Below, piece after piece: positions 57,471-64,000 of a stretch of 64,000 bases of DNA. The notes beneath the pieces are model-generated. The model searched no databases. It saw nothing but the letters and a program-made list of their open reading frames with translations, and was not told the DNA's origin. Position 1 is the stretch's first letter, and each line of letters starts with the position of its first letter. This stretch comes from Claveliimonas monacensis (GTDB lineage: Bacteria; Bacillota; Clostridia; Lachnospirales; Lachnospiraceae), in contig NZ_JADCKL010000006.1 of assembly GCF_014982975.1 (NCBI RefSeq), positions 62,001 through 126,000 on the forward strand, in the 5' to 3' direction. The position numbers and the translations under genes were made by a program.

Positions 57471-57977
57471 CTATCTCTTCACCACAACCTCCAGCCCCAC
57501 CTGGGTCTCCAGCTTCCTGCCAAACATCTCCATCTCCAGGTAGGCCTTCCGCTTGTGGCGGTCTATCTTTTTGATCAGCCCCTCATGGCCTTTGAGAGGA
57601 CCTCTTGTGATGATGACCTGTTCGTTCTCAATGATGCCCTCTGACATCTCCACGATCTGCTCATCTTTTCCAAACTCCAGGAGGAAGTGGACCTCCTCTT
57701 CTGTGAGAGGCACCACTTCGTCGCCGGTGCCGATCAGCTTGGTCAGCCCCATGACTTTCTTGAGCTGGAAGAACAGCTTTTCCTTGTCCGGGCTGACAAG
57801 GAAGATGTAGCCTGGGAAAAGGATCTTTGTCTCCTTGTGCCATTTCCCGTGATACCGTTTCATCTGCTCGCAGTAGGGGATGAAGCTTCGCTCCAGCGTC
57901 TCCTTTGAGATCAGTTTTTCGCATTGCTTCTGGATGTCCTCCTCGGTCCCTGTTCGGACCTGGACTACATACCACAT
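57471..57977 (-). CDS. loaP: LoaP-type specialised NusG antiterminator
   Basis: A 168-residue NusG paralogue: NGN domain WYVVQVRTGTEEDIQKQCEKL with KILFPGYIFLV, and a C-terminal KOW domain (GPLKGHEGLIKKIDRHKRKAYLEMEMFG). LoaP proteins act in cis on long exopolysaccharide and polyketide operons, binding a hairpin in the leader and letting polymerase read through terminators. Here it is the first gene after a promoter and a hairpin-rich leader of about 400 bases and precedes about 14 kb of capsule genes. AGAAAGGA precedes the ATG. Confidence 0.92.
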   Translation of the reverse strand: MWYVVQVRTGTEEDIQKQCEKLISKETLERSFIPYCEQMKRYHGKWHKETKILFPGYIFLVSPDKEKLFFQLKKVMGLTKLIGTGDEVVPLTEEEVHFLLEFGKDEQIVEMSEGIIENEQVIITRGPLKGHEGLIKKIDRHKRKAYLEMEMFGRKLETQVGLEVVVKR

Positions 57978-58393
57978 GGGCAGTCCTTTCTGCTTTGCCT
58001 GTGTAAGATTTTGTGCCTGGGATCCTTATCATACATAGTCTTACAGACCATGCATAAAGATGGAGTTCCGCTTGCGGAACTCCTGCGCGCGTGCAGGCTG
58101 CGTATGCAGCACCTTCATTTCTGCATGCTGCGCATCCCTGGGTCATCCCTCTTCGCGTTGTGTAAGGGGCAATCCCTCCGCACAACGCAAAAAGGGTATG
58201 CTTCGCCATTTTGACCGCGCACATCACCTCTGCCTTTTCCTTCTCTCAAGTATGGTATGAGGTGACTATGCATGCTCAAAAGCAAAGCATACCCTTATGA
58301 CCCTTTTTGGCTCCAAACGCGGCAAAGCGACGATTTGAAGCCTTGAAGTTTTGTCTTCCTGTTTGGGACAAGTGTCTGTTCTGTCCCTATGAC
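57978..58393 (-). promoter_or_regulatory. Structured leader of the loaP-capsule operon
   Basis: About 400 transcribed, untranslated bases. From the 5' end on the minus strand they hold GGGACA/TGTCCC (58382-58387, 58365-58370); a long-range pair of 14-15-base arms (58282-58296, 58192-58206, one mismatch) followed by TTTTTG; GCGTTGTG/CACAACGC (58181-58188, 58155-58162); and a perfect 10-base stem with a two-base loop (58062-58083). The second resembles a terminator; the others are candidate LoaP-binding hairpins. Confidence 0.6.
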
Positions 58394-58422
58394 ATTATAT
58401 ATAAATCTTAACTGTTTGTCAG
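58394..58422 (-). promoter_or_regulatory. Promoter of the loaP-capsule operon
   Basis: On the minus strand CTGACA (58422-58417), 17 bases, TATAAT (58399-58394). The -35 box overlaps the stop codon of the CapD-like gene. Confidence 0.75.
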
Positions 58423-60308
58423 CTGTTTTTCTGCTGCTGGCCTTCCGTTTTTTTGTACTGGTAGGTGGGGACGATCTGGGCCACCAGCTCCTTGATCCGG
58501 TCAGACTCCATACGGCTGGCCTGATCCAGAAGATCCAGTTTTTTCTTGAAGTCCTCGTCGTCCATCTCGATGGGTTTTCCGATGAAGATCAGCTTGTTCT
58601 CTGTCTCTGTCATGCCTTCCTCGTCCATGAGCAGCTCCTCGTAGAGCTTCTCACCGGGACGAAGGCCTGTGTATTCGATCTTGATATCCTCATCCGGGAC
58701 ATAGCCGGAGAGGCGGATCAGGTTTCTTGCCAGGTCGTCGATCTTGACCGGCTCACCCATATCCAGGATAAAAATCTCGCCGCCGTGTGCATAGTAGGCG
58801 GCCTGCAGTATCAGGGATACTGCCTCCGGTATGGTCATGAAGTAGCGGATGATGCGCTTGTCTGTCACAGTGACAGGGCCGCCCTCTGCGATCTGCTTTT
58901 TGAAGAGCGGGATCACGCTACCGTTGCTTCCCAGTACATTTCCGAAGCGCACAGCCACAAAGTCTGTATCTGACCGGCGGTCCATCATCTGTACCACCAT
59001 CTCGCAGAGACGCTTGGATGCACCCATGATATTGGTGGGATTCACCGCCTTGTCTGTGGAGATCAGTACGAATTTATGTACGCCGTATTTCGCGGCAGCC
59101 TTGGCCACTTTATACGTTCCTTCCACATTGTTCTTGATCGCCTCGTTGGGGCTTTCCTCCATGAGGGGCACGTGCTTGTGCGCCGCTGCGTGGAAAATGA
59201 TTTCCGGTCTGTACTTTTCAATGACCGAATTGACTCTCTTTGTATTTCTCACAGATCCGATCAGGGTGACCAGATGCAGATCGTGATACTTCCGTCTCAG
59301 CTCCTGCTGGATCTCGTAAGCATTGTTTTCATAGATGTCAAAGATGATCAATGTCTTTGGCTGGGCTGAGGCGATCTGCCGGCACAGCTCGCTTCCGATG
59401 GAGCCGCCTCCGCCGGTCACCATGACCACTTTGTCTTTGAGCACCTTCATGATCTCACAGTTGTTGACCTTGACCTGGGCTCTTCCTAAGAGGTCCGTAA
59501 TCTCCACATCTCTGAGCTTCGTCACGCTGACTTCCTCGTTCAGCAGCTGGTAGACACCGGGTACGGTCTGCATCTTGCATCCTGTGTCCTTGCAGATGTT
59601 CAGGATAGCTTTCCGGTTGGCGCCTGTGGTGGCCGGAATGGCATACACGATCCGGGTGATCTTGTATTCTTTGACTTTCTCCACAATATCGTTGCGGTTT
59701 CCCACAATGGGAACGCCCTCCAGCACTCTTCCCTTTTTGTTGGGGTTGTCGTCGATGACGCAGCAGACCTTAGTATTCAGATGGTTGCTGCTTATCATCT
59801 CCTTGATGACAGCAAGGCCGGCCTGTCCGCCGCCGATGACCATGACTCTGTCCGCCGGTTCCTCGGCCTTCTCTTTGTTATTTTTCTTCGTCCATGAGGA
59901 AAGCAGCCTGTAGGCTATTCTGCTCCCCCCTGTCAGTACGATACTGAGGACATACCCCATAAAGAAGTAGGATCTGGGCATGTGCAGCCGCATGAAAAAC
60001 ATACCTGCCACATAGAGGATCAGAAGAACGATGTACGCCTGGATCAGGGTCTTCAGCTCTTCAAATCCGGCAAACCTCCATATACTGTGATACAGACGGA
60101 ATGCATAAAATACAACAACGGTCACAATAACCCAGTAGGGCATAGACCAGATATAACCTTCTATATATTCTCTTGGCACAGCCGAGAAGATCAGGTCAAA
60201 TCTCAAAAGCAGAGCAAGCAGATAAGAAAGCAATATAGATAACACATCTATAAACGCCAGTACGATCGCCCTCTGCATCCATAAATGTTCCGAAAAATAC
60301 TTTTTCAT
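58419..60308 (-). CDS. CapD/PglF-type UDP-GlcNAc 4,6-dehydratase (membrane-bound)
   Basis: A 629-residue protein with four N-terminal membrane segments (to about residue 135), a CoA-binding-like Rossmann domain (VMVIGGGQAGLAVIKEM) and a catalytic SDR domain (VTGGGGSIGSELCRQIA near 290, ISTDKAVNPTNIMGASKRLCE). Domain order matches PglF, CapD and EpsC, which convert UDP-GlcNAc to the 4-keto-6-deoxy sugar used by the downstream aminotransferase. The full-length form is intact. The next capsule genes start from a new promoter at its stop codon. Confidence 0.93.
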   Translation of the reverse strand: MKKYFSEHLWMQRAIVLAFIDVLSILLSYLLALLLRFDLIFSAVPREYIEGYIWSMPYWVIVTVVVFYAFRLYHSIWRFAGFEELKTLIQAYIVLLILYVAGMFFMRLHMPRSYFFMGYVLSIVLTGGSRIAYRLLSSWTKKNNKEKAEEPADRVMVIGGGQAGLAVIKEMISSNHLNTKVCCVIDDNPNKKGRVLEGVPIVGNRNDIVEKVKEYKITRIVYAIPATTGANRKAILNICKDTGCKMQTVPGVYQLLNEEVSVTKLRDVEITDLLGRAQVKVNNCEIMKVLKDKVVMVTGGGGSIGSELCRQIASAQPKTLIIFDIYENNAYEIQQELRRKYHDLHLVTLIGSVRNTKRVNSVIEKYRPEIIFHAAAHKHVPLMEESPNEAIKNNVEGTYKVAKAAAKYGVHKFVLISTDKAVNPTNIMGASKRLCEMVVQMMDRRSDTDFVAVRFGNVLGSNGSVIPLFKKQIAEGGPVTVTDKRIIRYFMTIPEAVSLILQAAYYAHGGEIFILDMGEPVKIDDLARNLIRLSGYVPDEDIKIEYTGLRPGEKLYEELLMDEEGMTETENKLIFIGKPIEMDDEDFKKKLDLLDQASRMESDRIKELVAQIVPTYQYKKTEGQQQKNS

Positions 60309-60328
60309 ATTCTCATTTCCTTTGGTAT

Positions 60329-60433
60329 CTATATTTTATCTTTTTCTGCAAGCCTGCGCTTGACAAAAAGCCCGATTCCGGCTGCTGCCGCCAGGGCTGC
60401 GGCTATGATCGCCATCATAGGATCGACACTCAT
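60329..60433 (-). CDS. 34-residue membrane peptide
   Basis: A short open frame after GGAGGGGGCAAACATA. The peptide starts MSVDPMMAIIAAALAAAAG, continues IGLFVKRRLAEKDKI, and is one hydrophobic helix with a positive C-terminal end. It lies 129 bases after the LCP gene and 20 bases before the CapD-like gene, in the same direction. I do not recognise it; it may be a small accessory membrane protein. Confidence 0.6.
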   Translation of the reverse strand: MSVDPMMAIIAAALAAAAGIGLFVKRRLAEKDKI

Positions 60434-60562
60434 TATGTTTGCCCCCTCCCCCTATTTCTGCCGTCATTTATATATAATACGATTTATCCCGTCAAAAATC
60501 AAGGGCTTCCCCTTGGTTTTGACAGTTTTAACCTCTATTTTACACTGCGTCCTGCTGCCGGT

Positions 60563-62005
60563 CTACTGTCCGCTTAAGATCTGCTGCATCTTGCTGCTCA
60601 GAGATGCAACGACTGCGTCGTCCGGCCACATGACGTAGAGTAGCTGGCTGCCGGATGAGAAGCAGGCCTGGTTGTCGCCGGTTCCTGTGGCTGCCTGGGA
60701 CTCGATGCTCCAGCTTGCTCCGTCAGAGAGCTGCATGTTGATGAACTTCGCCATATCCTCCTGGGTCATGTTTGTCTCCACGCTGTCGCTGACACTGGCA
60801 ATGATCTGGTTTGCATTTGTCAGGATGGCAGGCGACATGGCTTTCTGCAGGATCGCTGTCAGTACAGCCTCCTGATTCCTGCCTCGCTGGTTGTCTCCCT
60901 CTGTGAAGCTGTAGCGCTCTCTTGAGAAAGCCAGAGCCTGGTCGCCGTTCAGCGTATTGATCCCCTGCTGGAACTGATAGCCGCCGGCCTCAAAGGCATA
61001 TTCTGAATTGACATCCACACCGCCCAGGGCGTCCACAATGGTGACAAGGGATGTGAAGTTCACCCTTGCATAGTAGGTGATGTCAATACCGTAGAGATTT
61101 TCCAGCGTACTCATGGACACATCCACGCCGTAGATGCCCGCATGGGTCAGTTTGTCCCTGGACTCTCCGGACACACCCGGAAGCGTCACGTAGTAATCAC
61201 GGGGCGTTGTAGTCAGAAGGATCTTCTTGGTGTTCGGATTCACGGTCATGATGATGTTCACATCACTCCGGCTGTTTGTGGTGATGGGTCCAGATACATC
61301 GATACCGCTGATGTATACGTTGAAGGGCTCCTCCACATTTGTCTCTTCCTGCTCAATAGGTGTGTCAATTCCGTACTGGTAAAGGATCCTTACCTGATCG
61401 GAATATCCCTCTATGGAATCTTCGATAATGCCTGCAAAGGCTTCATTGTAGATCGCCGCGTCAATGGTTCCATCGAGAAGAGCCTGGGCCTCCTCCTGGA
61501 TGCTGGGGTACTCTACCACGAGCAGCTCCCTGCCCACCGCGCTCTCAATGTCTTCCTTCATAAGCCGGGTATTTTCCTGGTCCACAGCTGTCTGTGTGCC
61601 GAAGCGGTAATTGCCTGCATCCAGAAGATTCTGCGCAAGATCGTCTTTTTTTACCACCACGATCATGTTGTCGGTCTTGTAGGTCGCGCCTCCCACGTCT
61701 TCCAGAAGCCTGTTCGCCTTGGACAGATAGACCACGCCCACTGCCAGGCAGATACTGATCAATACACTCAGCACGATCCCCAGAATAAAGATCTTGTTTT
61801 TCACATACTGCAGACCAAAGGTCAGGGCAAACAGCAGGAAAAGAACTACGATGACTGCGATCAGATATTTCACAGGCACCATGCCGCTGTTCCACGCCAC
61901 GATGATAAATGCGACGGATAAGATCAGCTGCACAAGTGCGATCAGCTTTCCTGCCAGGTGTTTTTGCTTTTTTCCTCCTCCATGGGAGTGGCTGTGCTGT
62001 ACCAT
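60563..62005 (-). CDS. LytR-CpsA-Psr (LCP) family glycopolymer ligase
   Basis: A 480-residue membrane protein with three N-terminal membrane segments (about residues 20-95) after a histidine-rich cytoplasmic tip (VQHSHSHGGGKKQKH). An accessory extracellular domain precedes the LCP domain (about 225-400), which has the SRSDVNIIMTVNP, RDYYVTLPG and INTLNGDQALAFSRERYS blocks with the conserved arginines. LCP proteins transfer lipid-linked polymers to peptidoglycan, so this would anchor the capsule. It lies 15 bases after the Ig-like protein gene. Confidence 0.93.
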   Translation of the reverse strand: MVQHSHSHGGGKKQKHLAGKLIALVQLILSVAFIIVAWNSGMVPVKYLIAVIVVLFLLFALTFGLQYVKNKIFILGIVLSVLISICLAVGVVYLSKANRLLEDVGGATYKTDNMIVVVKKDDLAQNLLDAGNYRFGTQTAVDQENTRLMKEDIESAVGRELLVVEYPSIQEEAQALLDGTIDAAIYNEAFAGIIEDSIEGYSDQVRILYQYGIDTPIEQEETNVEEPFNVYISGIDVSGPITTNSRSDVNIIMTVNPNTKKILLTTTPRDYYVTLPGVSGESRDKLTHAGIYGVDVSMSTLENLYGIDITYYARVNFTSLVTIVDALGGVDVNSEYAFEAGGYQFQQGINTLNGDQALAFSRERYSFTEGDNQRGRNQEAVLTAILQKAMSPAILTNANQIIASVSDSVETNMTQEDMAKFINMQLSDGASWSIESQAATGTGDNQACFSSGSQLLYVMWPDDAVVASLSSKMQQILSGQ

Positions 62006-62020
62006 TTTATCTATCTCCTT

Positions 62021-62725
62021 TTACTGTACGGTAAGGGTAAACGCAATGGGATCTGATGTGTTGCCGTCACTGTCCATCACATAGAAACTCAGGCTGTAAT
62101 TACCCGGCACCGCTGTGTCATATGTACCGTCTACCATGATCTTCTGGGAGAGGACGTCCACGCTGTCCTTGTCGTCCACCATACCCTGGATCACGCTCAT
62201 GGGGTCAAAACCAGTCCCCACCGCCACGGTAGCCGCTGTCGTGTTCAGAGCCAGTACAGGTCTTTCGCCATTTGGTGTCAGTTCCGGGGTCTGGCTGGCC
62301 TGCTCTTCCCCTGTCTGCTCCTGAGCCTCAGCGTCCTGCTGTTCTTCTGTCTGCTGGACAGTTTCGGCTGTCTCCTCGGCAGACGTCTCGTCTGCTGCCG
62401 GGATGTAATGGATCTTTCTTCCCTTTGTGGCTACATTTTTCGCGCTGTCGATGGCCCCGTAATAGACCATGGCTGTGTCATCCCCGGTGGGGATCACTTT
62501 GTCCACGAAAACCTGATCCGTCAGATCCCCGTCCTGGTCATCCTCCGCGGTGACTCCCTCCATCAGGGCGGTGTAGGCCTCCCCCTCCGTGTAGGTGATG
62601 TCAGCCTCTTCTATGGTGATCTCGGGGGCCGTGTGATCCTGCCCCATATATAAGACAACAGATATAATTCCAAGGACTATGCAGCCCAGTAAAAGGACCG
62701 CTCCCGCTGCGTGTAGTTTCTTCAT
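62021..62725 (-). CDS. Membrane-anchored Ig-like domain protein of the capsule locus
   Basis: A 234-residue protein with an N-terminal anchor (VLLLGCIVLGIISVVLYM) and two Ig-like (DUF5011/HYR-like) beta-sandwich repeats, DHTAPEITIEEADITYTEGE and a second one near the C-terminus (PGNYSLSFYVMDSDGNTSDP). They are joined by a Glu/Gln-rich linker of about 45 residues. ATG 62725 (AGAGGATAAAAGG upstream) was chosen; the frame runs to 62839 inside the kinase gene. It is probably an extracytoplasmic partner of the LCP or export machinery. Confidence 0.78.
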   Translation of the reverse strand: MKKLHAAGAVLLLGCIVLGIISVVLYMGQDHTAPEITIEEADITYTEGEAYTALMEGVTAEDDQDGDLTDQVFVDKVIPTGDDTAMVYYGAIDSAKNVATKGRKIHYIPAADETSAEETAETVQQTEEQQDAEAQEQTGEEQASQTPELTPNGERPVLALNTTAATVAVGTGFDPMSVIQGMVDDKDSVDVLSQKIMVDGTYDTAVPGNYSLSFYVMDSDGNTSDPIAFTLTVQ

Positions 62726-62736
62726 CCTTTTATCCT

Positions 62737-63423
62737 CTATTTTTCCCCGTAGTTCCCGTAGTATTTTCCGTAATATTTTCCATAGTATTTGTTCTGCTTC
62801 ATATTTACTTTGTTCAGAACAACGCCCAGGATCGGACATCCTGTCTTCTCCAGCTGCTCTTTCACAGTTCTGGCAAATTTATAGCTGACTGCATTGGCCG
62901 CTGTAACGAGAACAGACGCATCGCACACTCTTGCGATGACAGCGGCATCGATCACGCTTCCCAGCGGAGGCGCATCGATGATGATGTAGTCGTACACCTT
63001 CCTTGCGCTGGAGATCAGCGCCTCAAACTTTTTCTGTCCCAGGAGCTCAGAGGGATTGGGCGGCACCACGCCTGCAAACATGACGATCAGCCCTTCCTCC
63101 TGGGTCTTGTACATCACTTCATCCACCTCAGCCTGTCCGGAGAGGAAATGGCTCAGTCCCTTGACTTCCTCCGCCACTCTGTGGCGTCCTGTCAGGACGG
63201 ACTTTCTCAGGTCCGCGTCAATAAAGAGAACTCTCTTCCCGCTCTCCGCGAGGGAGATAGACAGATTGAGGGATACGGTACTCTTTCCTTCATCCGGCGT
63301 GCAGCTGGTCAGCACGATCACCTTGTTGTCAGCGCCGGAGAACTCAATGTTGGTCCGGAGCGTTTTGTACGCCTCGTTGCTCCGGTAATCTTTTGTGATA
63401 TTTTTTAATACAATTTCCTGCAT
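62737..63423 (-). CDS. cpsD: CpsD-type bacterial tyrosine kinase
   Basis: A 228-residue BY-kinase: Walker A in TSCTPDEGKSTVSLNL, Walker A' VLFIDADLRKS, Walker B DYIIIDAPPLGS, and a C-terminal tyrosine cluster KYYGKYYGKYYGNYG that is autophosphorylated. It works with the adjacent CpsC membrane adaptor to control polymer length and export. It lies 13 bases after the CpsC stop and 11 bases before the Ig-like protein gene. Confidence 0.94.
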   Translation of the reverse strand: MQEIVLKNITKDYRSNEAYKTLRTNIEFSGADNKVIVLTSCTPDEGKSTVSLNLSISLAESGKRVLFIDADLRKSVLTGRHRVAEEVKGLSHFLSGQAEVDEVMYKTQEEGLIVMFAGVVPPNPSELLGQKKFEALISSARKVYDYIIIDAPPLGSVIDAAVIARVCDASVLVTAANAVSYKFARTVKEQLEKTGCPILGVVLNKVNMKQNKYYGKYYGKYYGNYGEK

Positions 63424-63436
63424 CTTCTACATCCTC

Positions 63437-64000
63437 CTAGCGCTTCATCTGCTTCTGCAGCTTTTTAGAAGACAGACCTTTCACTTTTTTGGTTTTCTTT
63501 GCCCCTTCCTCAATAGGAATGGATGTCAGTACATTCAGTCCGAGATAATGCTCCACATCGTCCGGTGTCTTGATGGTATCGTCCAGGATAAAGATCAGGA
63601 TAATGATGCCTGCGGCGATCAGGATACCCAGCAGGGCGCCGATGGCAATGTTGCGCATCACATTGGGAGAGGAAGGCGCTGTAGGAAGGTTGGCCTCCTC
63701 AATCGTATTCACCGCGTCCGCCTCCATGATCTCTGTGATCTTGATGCTGACGGACTCACGCAGCGCATCGGCGATCTCTTTTGCCATCTTCGGGTCCTCA
63801 TTCTCCACACTCACTGTCAGGATACGGGTGTTGGCCGCATTCTCCGTTGCAATGGATTCGCTCAGCTCTGCCGTCGTCATGTCCAGATTCAGCACGGCGA
63901 TCACCTGCTCCAGGACCGGTCGGCTCTTTACCAGCTCCATGTAATCCTGGGTCAGCTGTGTACCTGTCTGCAGATCGTTATACGTTACGCCGCTGCTGTC
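63437..64000 (-). CDS. cpsC: CpsC/Wzz-type chain-length and kinase-activator protein (cut by window edge)
   Basis: The last 187 codons of a Wzz-domain membrane protein. Visible are TQDYMELVKSRPVLEQVIAVL, the extracytoplasmic helix, the proline-rich ANLPTAPSSPNVMRN, the second membrane segment IAIGALLGILIAAGIIILIFIL and a basic cytoplasmic tail that activates CpsD. The frame stays open to the window edge, so the real start is beyond it and the ATG at 63940 is internal. Confidence 0.93.
   Translation of the reverse strand, partial: DSSGVTYNDLQTGTQLTQDYMELVKSRPVLEQVIAVLNLDMTTAELSESIATENAANTRILTVSVENEDPKMAKEIADALRESVSIKITEIMEADAVNTIEEANLPTAPSSPNVMRNIAIGALLGILIAAGIIILIFILDDTIKTPDDVEHYLGLNVLTSIPIEEGAKKTKKVKGLSSKKLQKQMKR

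Noticed and set aside
57661-58227. 188-codon minus-strand ORF through the loaP leader
   Set aside because: It overlaps loaP in another frame and its sequence is explained by inverted repeats of the leader RNA. A short leader peptide in its first part cannot be fully excluded.
63437-63940. CpsC starting at the ATG at 63940
   Set aside because: The frame continues upstream to the window edge with Wzz-like sequence, so that ATG is internal.

Overview
The window looks like a chromosomal segment of a Gram-positive Firmicute of the class Clostridia, most like Lachnospiraceae. This rests on the strong AGGAGG-type ribosome sites, the ECF transporters, the arabinofuranosidase regulated by a YesN-type two-component system, the 2-hydroxyacyl-CoA dehydratase genes, the rpsL-rpsG-fusA-tuf operon and a LoaP-linked capsule locus. 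Nearly every gene is on the minus strand. The species cannot be named from the sequence alone.

Layout. Positions 1-5.3 kb hold a sensor kinase (cut by the window edge), an AraC-type response regulator, a GH51 arabinofuranosidase and a uracil/xanthine permease. Positions 5.4-8.3 kb hold a 2-hydroxyacyl-CoA dehydratase-like protein and a dehydratase-subunit/activator fusion. Positions 8.4-14.4 kb hold an ECF transporter operon (S component, fused double ATPase, T component) with a PHP phosphoesterase, an inositol-monophosphatase-like enzyme and an RpiR regulator. An IS4-family element (14588-16228) sits in the loop of the terminator of a nitrilase-family gene. Three Rpn/PD-(D/E)XK 'transposase' paralogues lie at 17.1, 37.5 and 40.7 kb, each next to about 62-bp palindromic repeats.

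The main accessory region is a 13.3-kb integrative mobilizable element (18242-31534) inserted in the 3' end of tuf. The duplicated tuf end marks both junctions. The original tuf terminator is stranded at the far left, and the element supplies the last tuf codons and a new terminator. Its backbone is integrase, excisionase-like protein, divergent XRE repressor, CHC2 primase, VapE-type helicase, DUF5348 protein, MobV/Pre relaxase and TnpV. Its AT-rich cargo reads as one transcription unit: consensus promoter, about 230-nt structured RNA, 52-aa peptide, XRE regulator, retron-type reverse transcriptase (NAxxH, YVDD and VTG motifs), BsuBI/PstI-family methyltransferase and endonuclease, and a 600-aa protein with a HEPN RNase motif. 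Overlapping starts and stops couple XRE to RT, RT to methylase and methylase to nuclease. This apparent fusion of a retron with a type II restriction-modification system is the most likely undescribed system here.

Positions 31.5-36.2 kb carry the str operon, followed by a VanZ-like protein, a GDSL esterase and a duplicated GDSL-fragment/Rpn block flanking an unusual 548-aa metallo-beta-lactamase-fold protein. Positions 42.4-64 kb are a capsule/exopolysaccharide locus. In order of transcription it runs CpsC (cut), CpsD kinase, an Ig-like membrane protein, LCP ligase, a 34-aa membrane peptide, a CapD/EpsC-type dehydratase, a new promoter with a long structured leader, loaP, aminotransferase, initiating sugar transferase, four glycosyltransferases with a Wzy-like polymerase among them, pyruvyl transferase, a decayed acyltransferase, a frameshifted flippase, a TupA-like protein, UDP-glucuronate epimerase, acetyltransferase and UDP-glucose dehydrogenase. 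The 45-55 kb part is visibly more AT-rich than its flanks.
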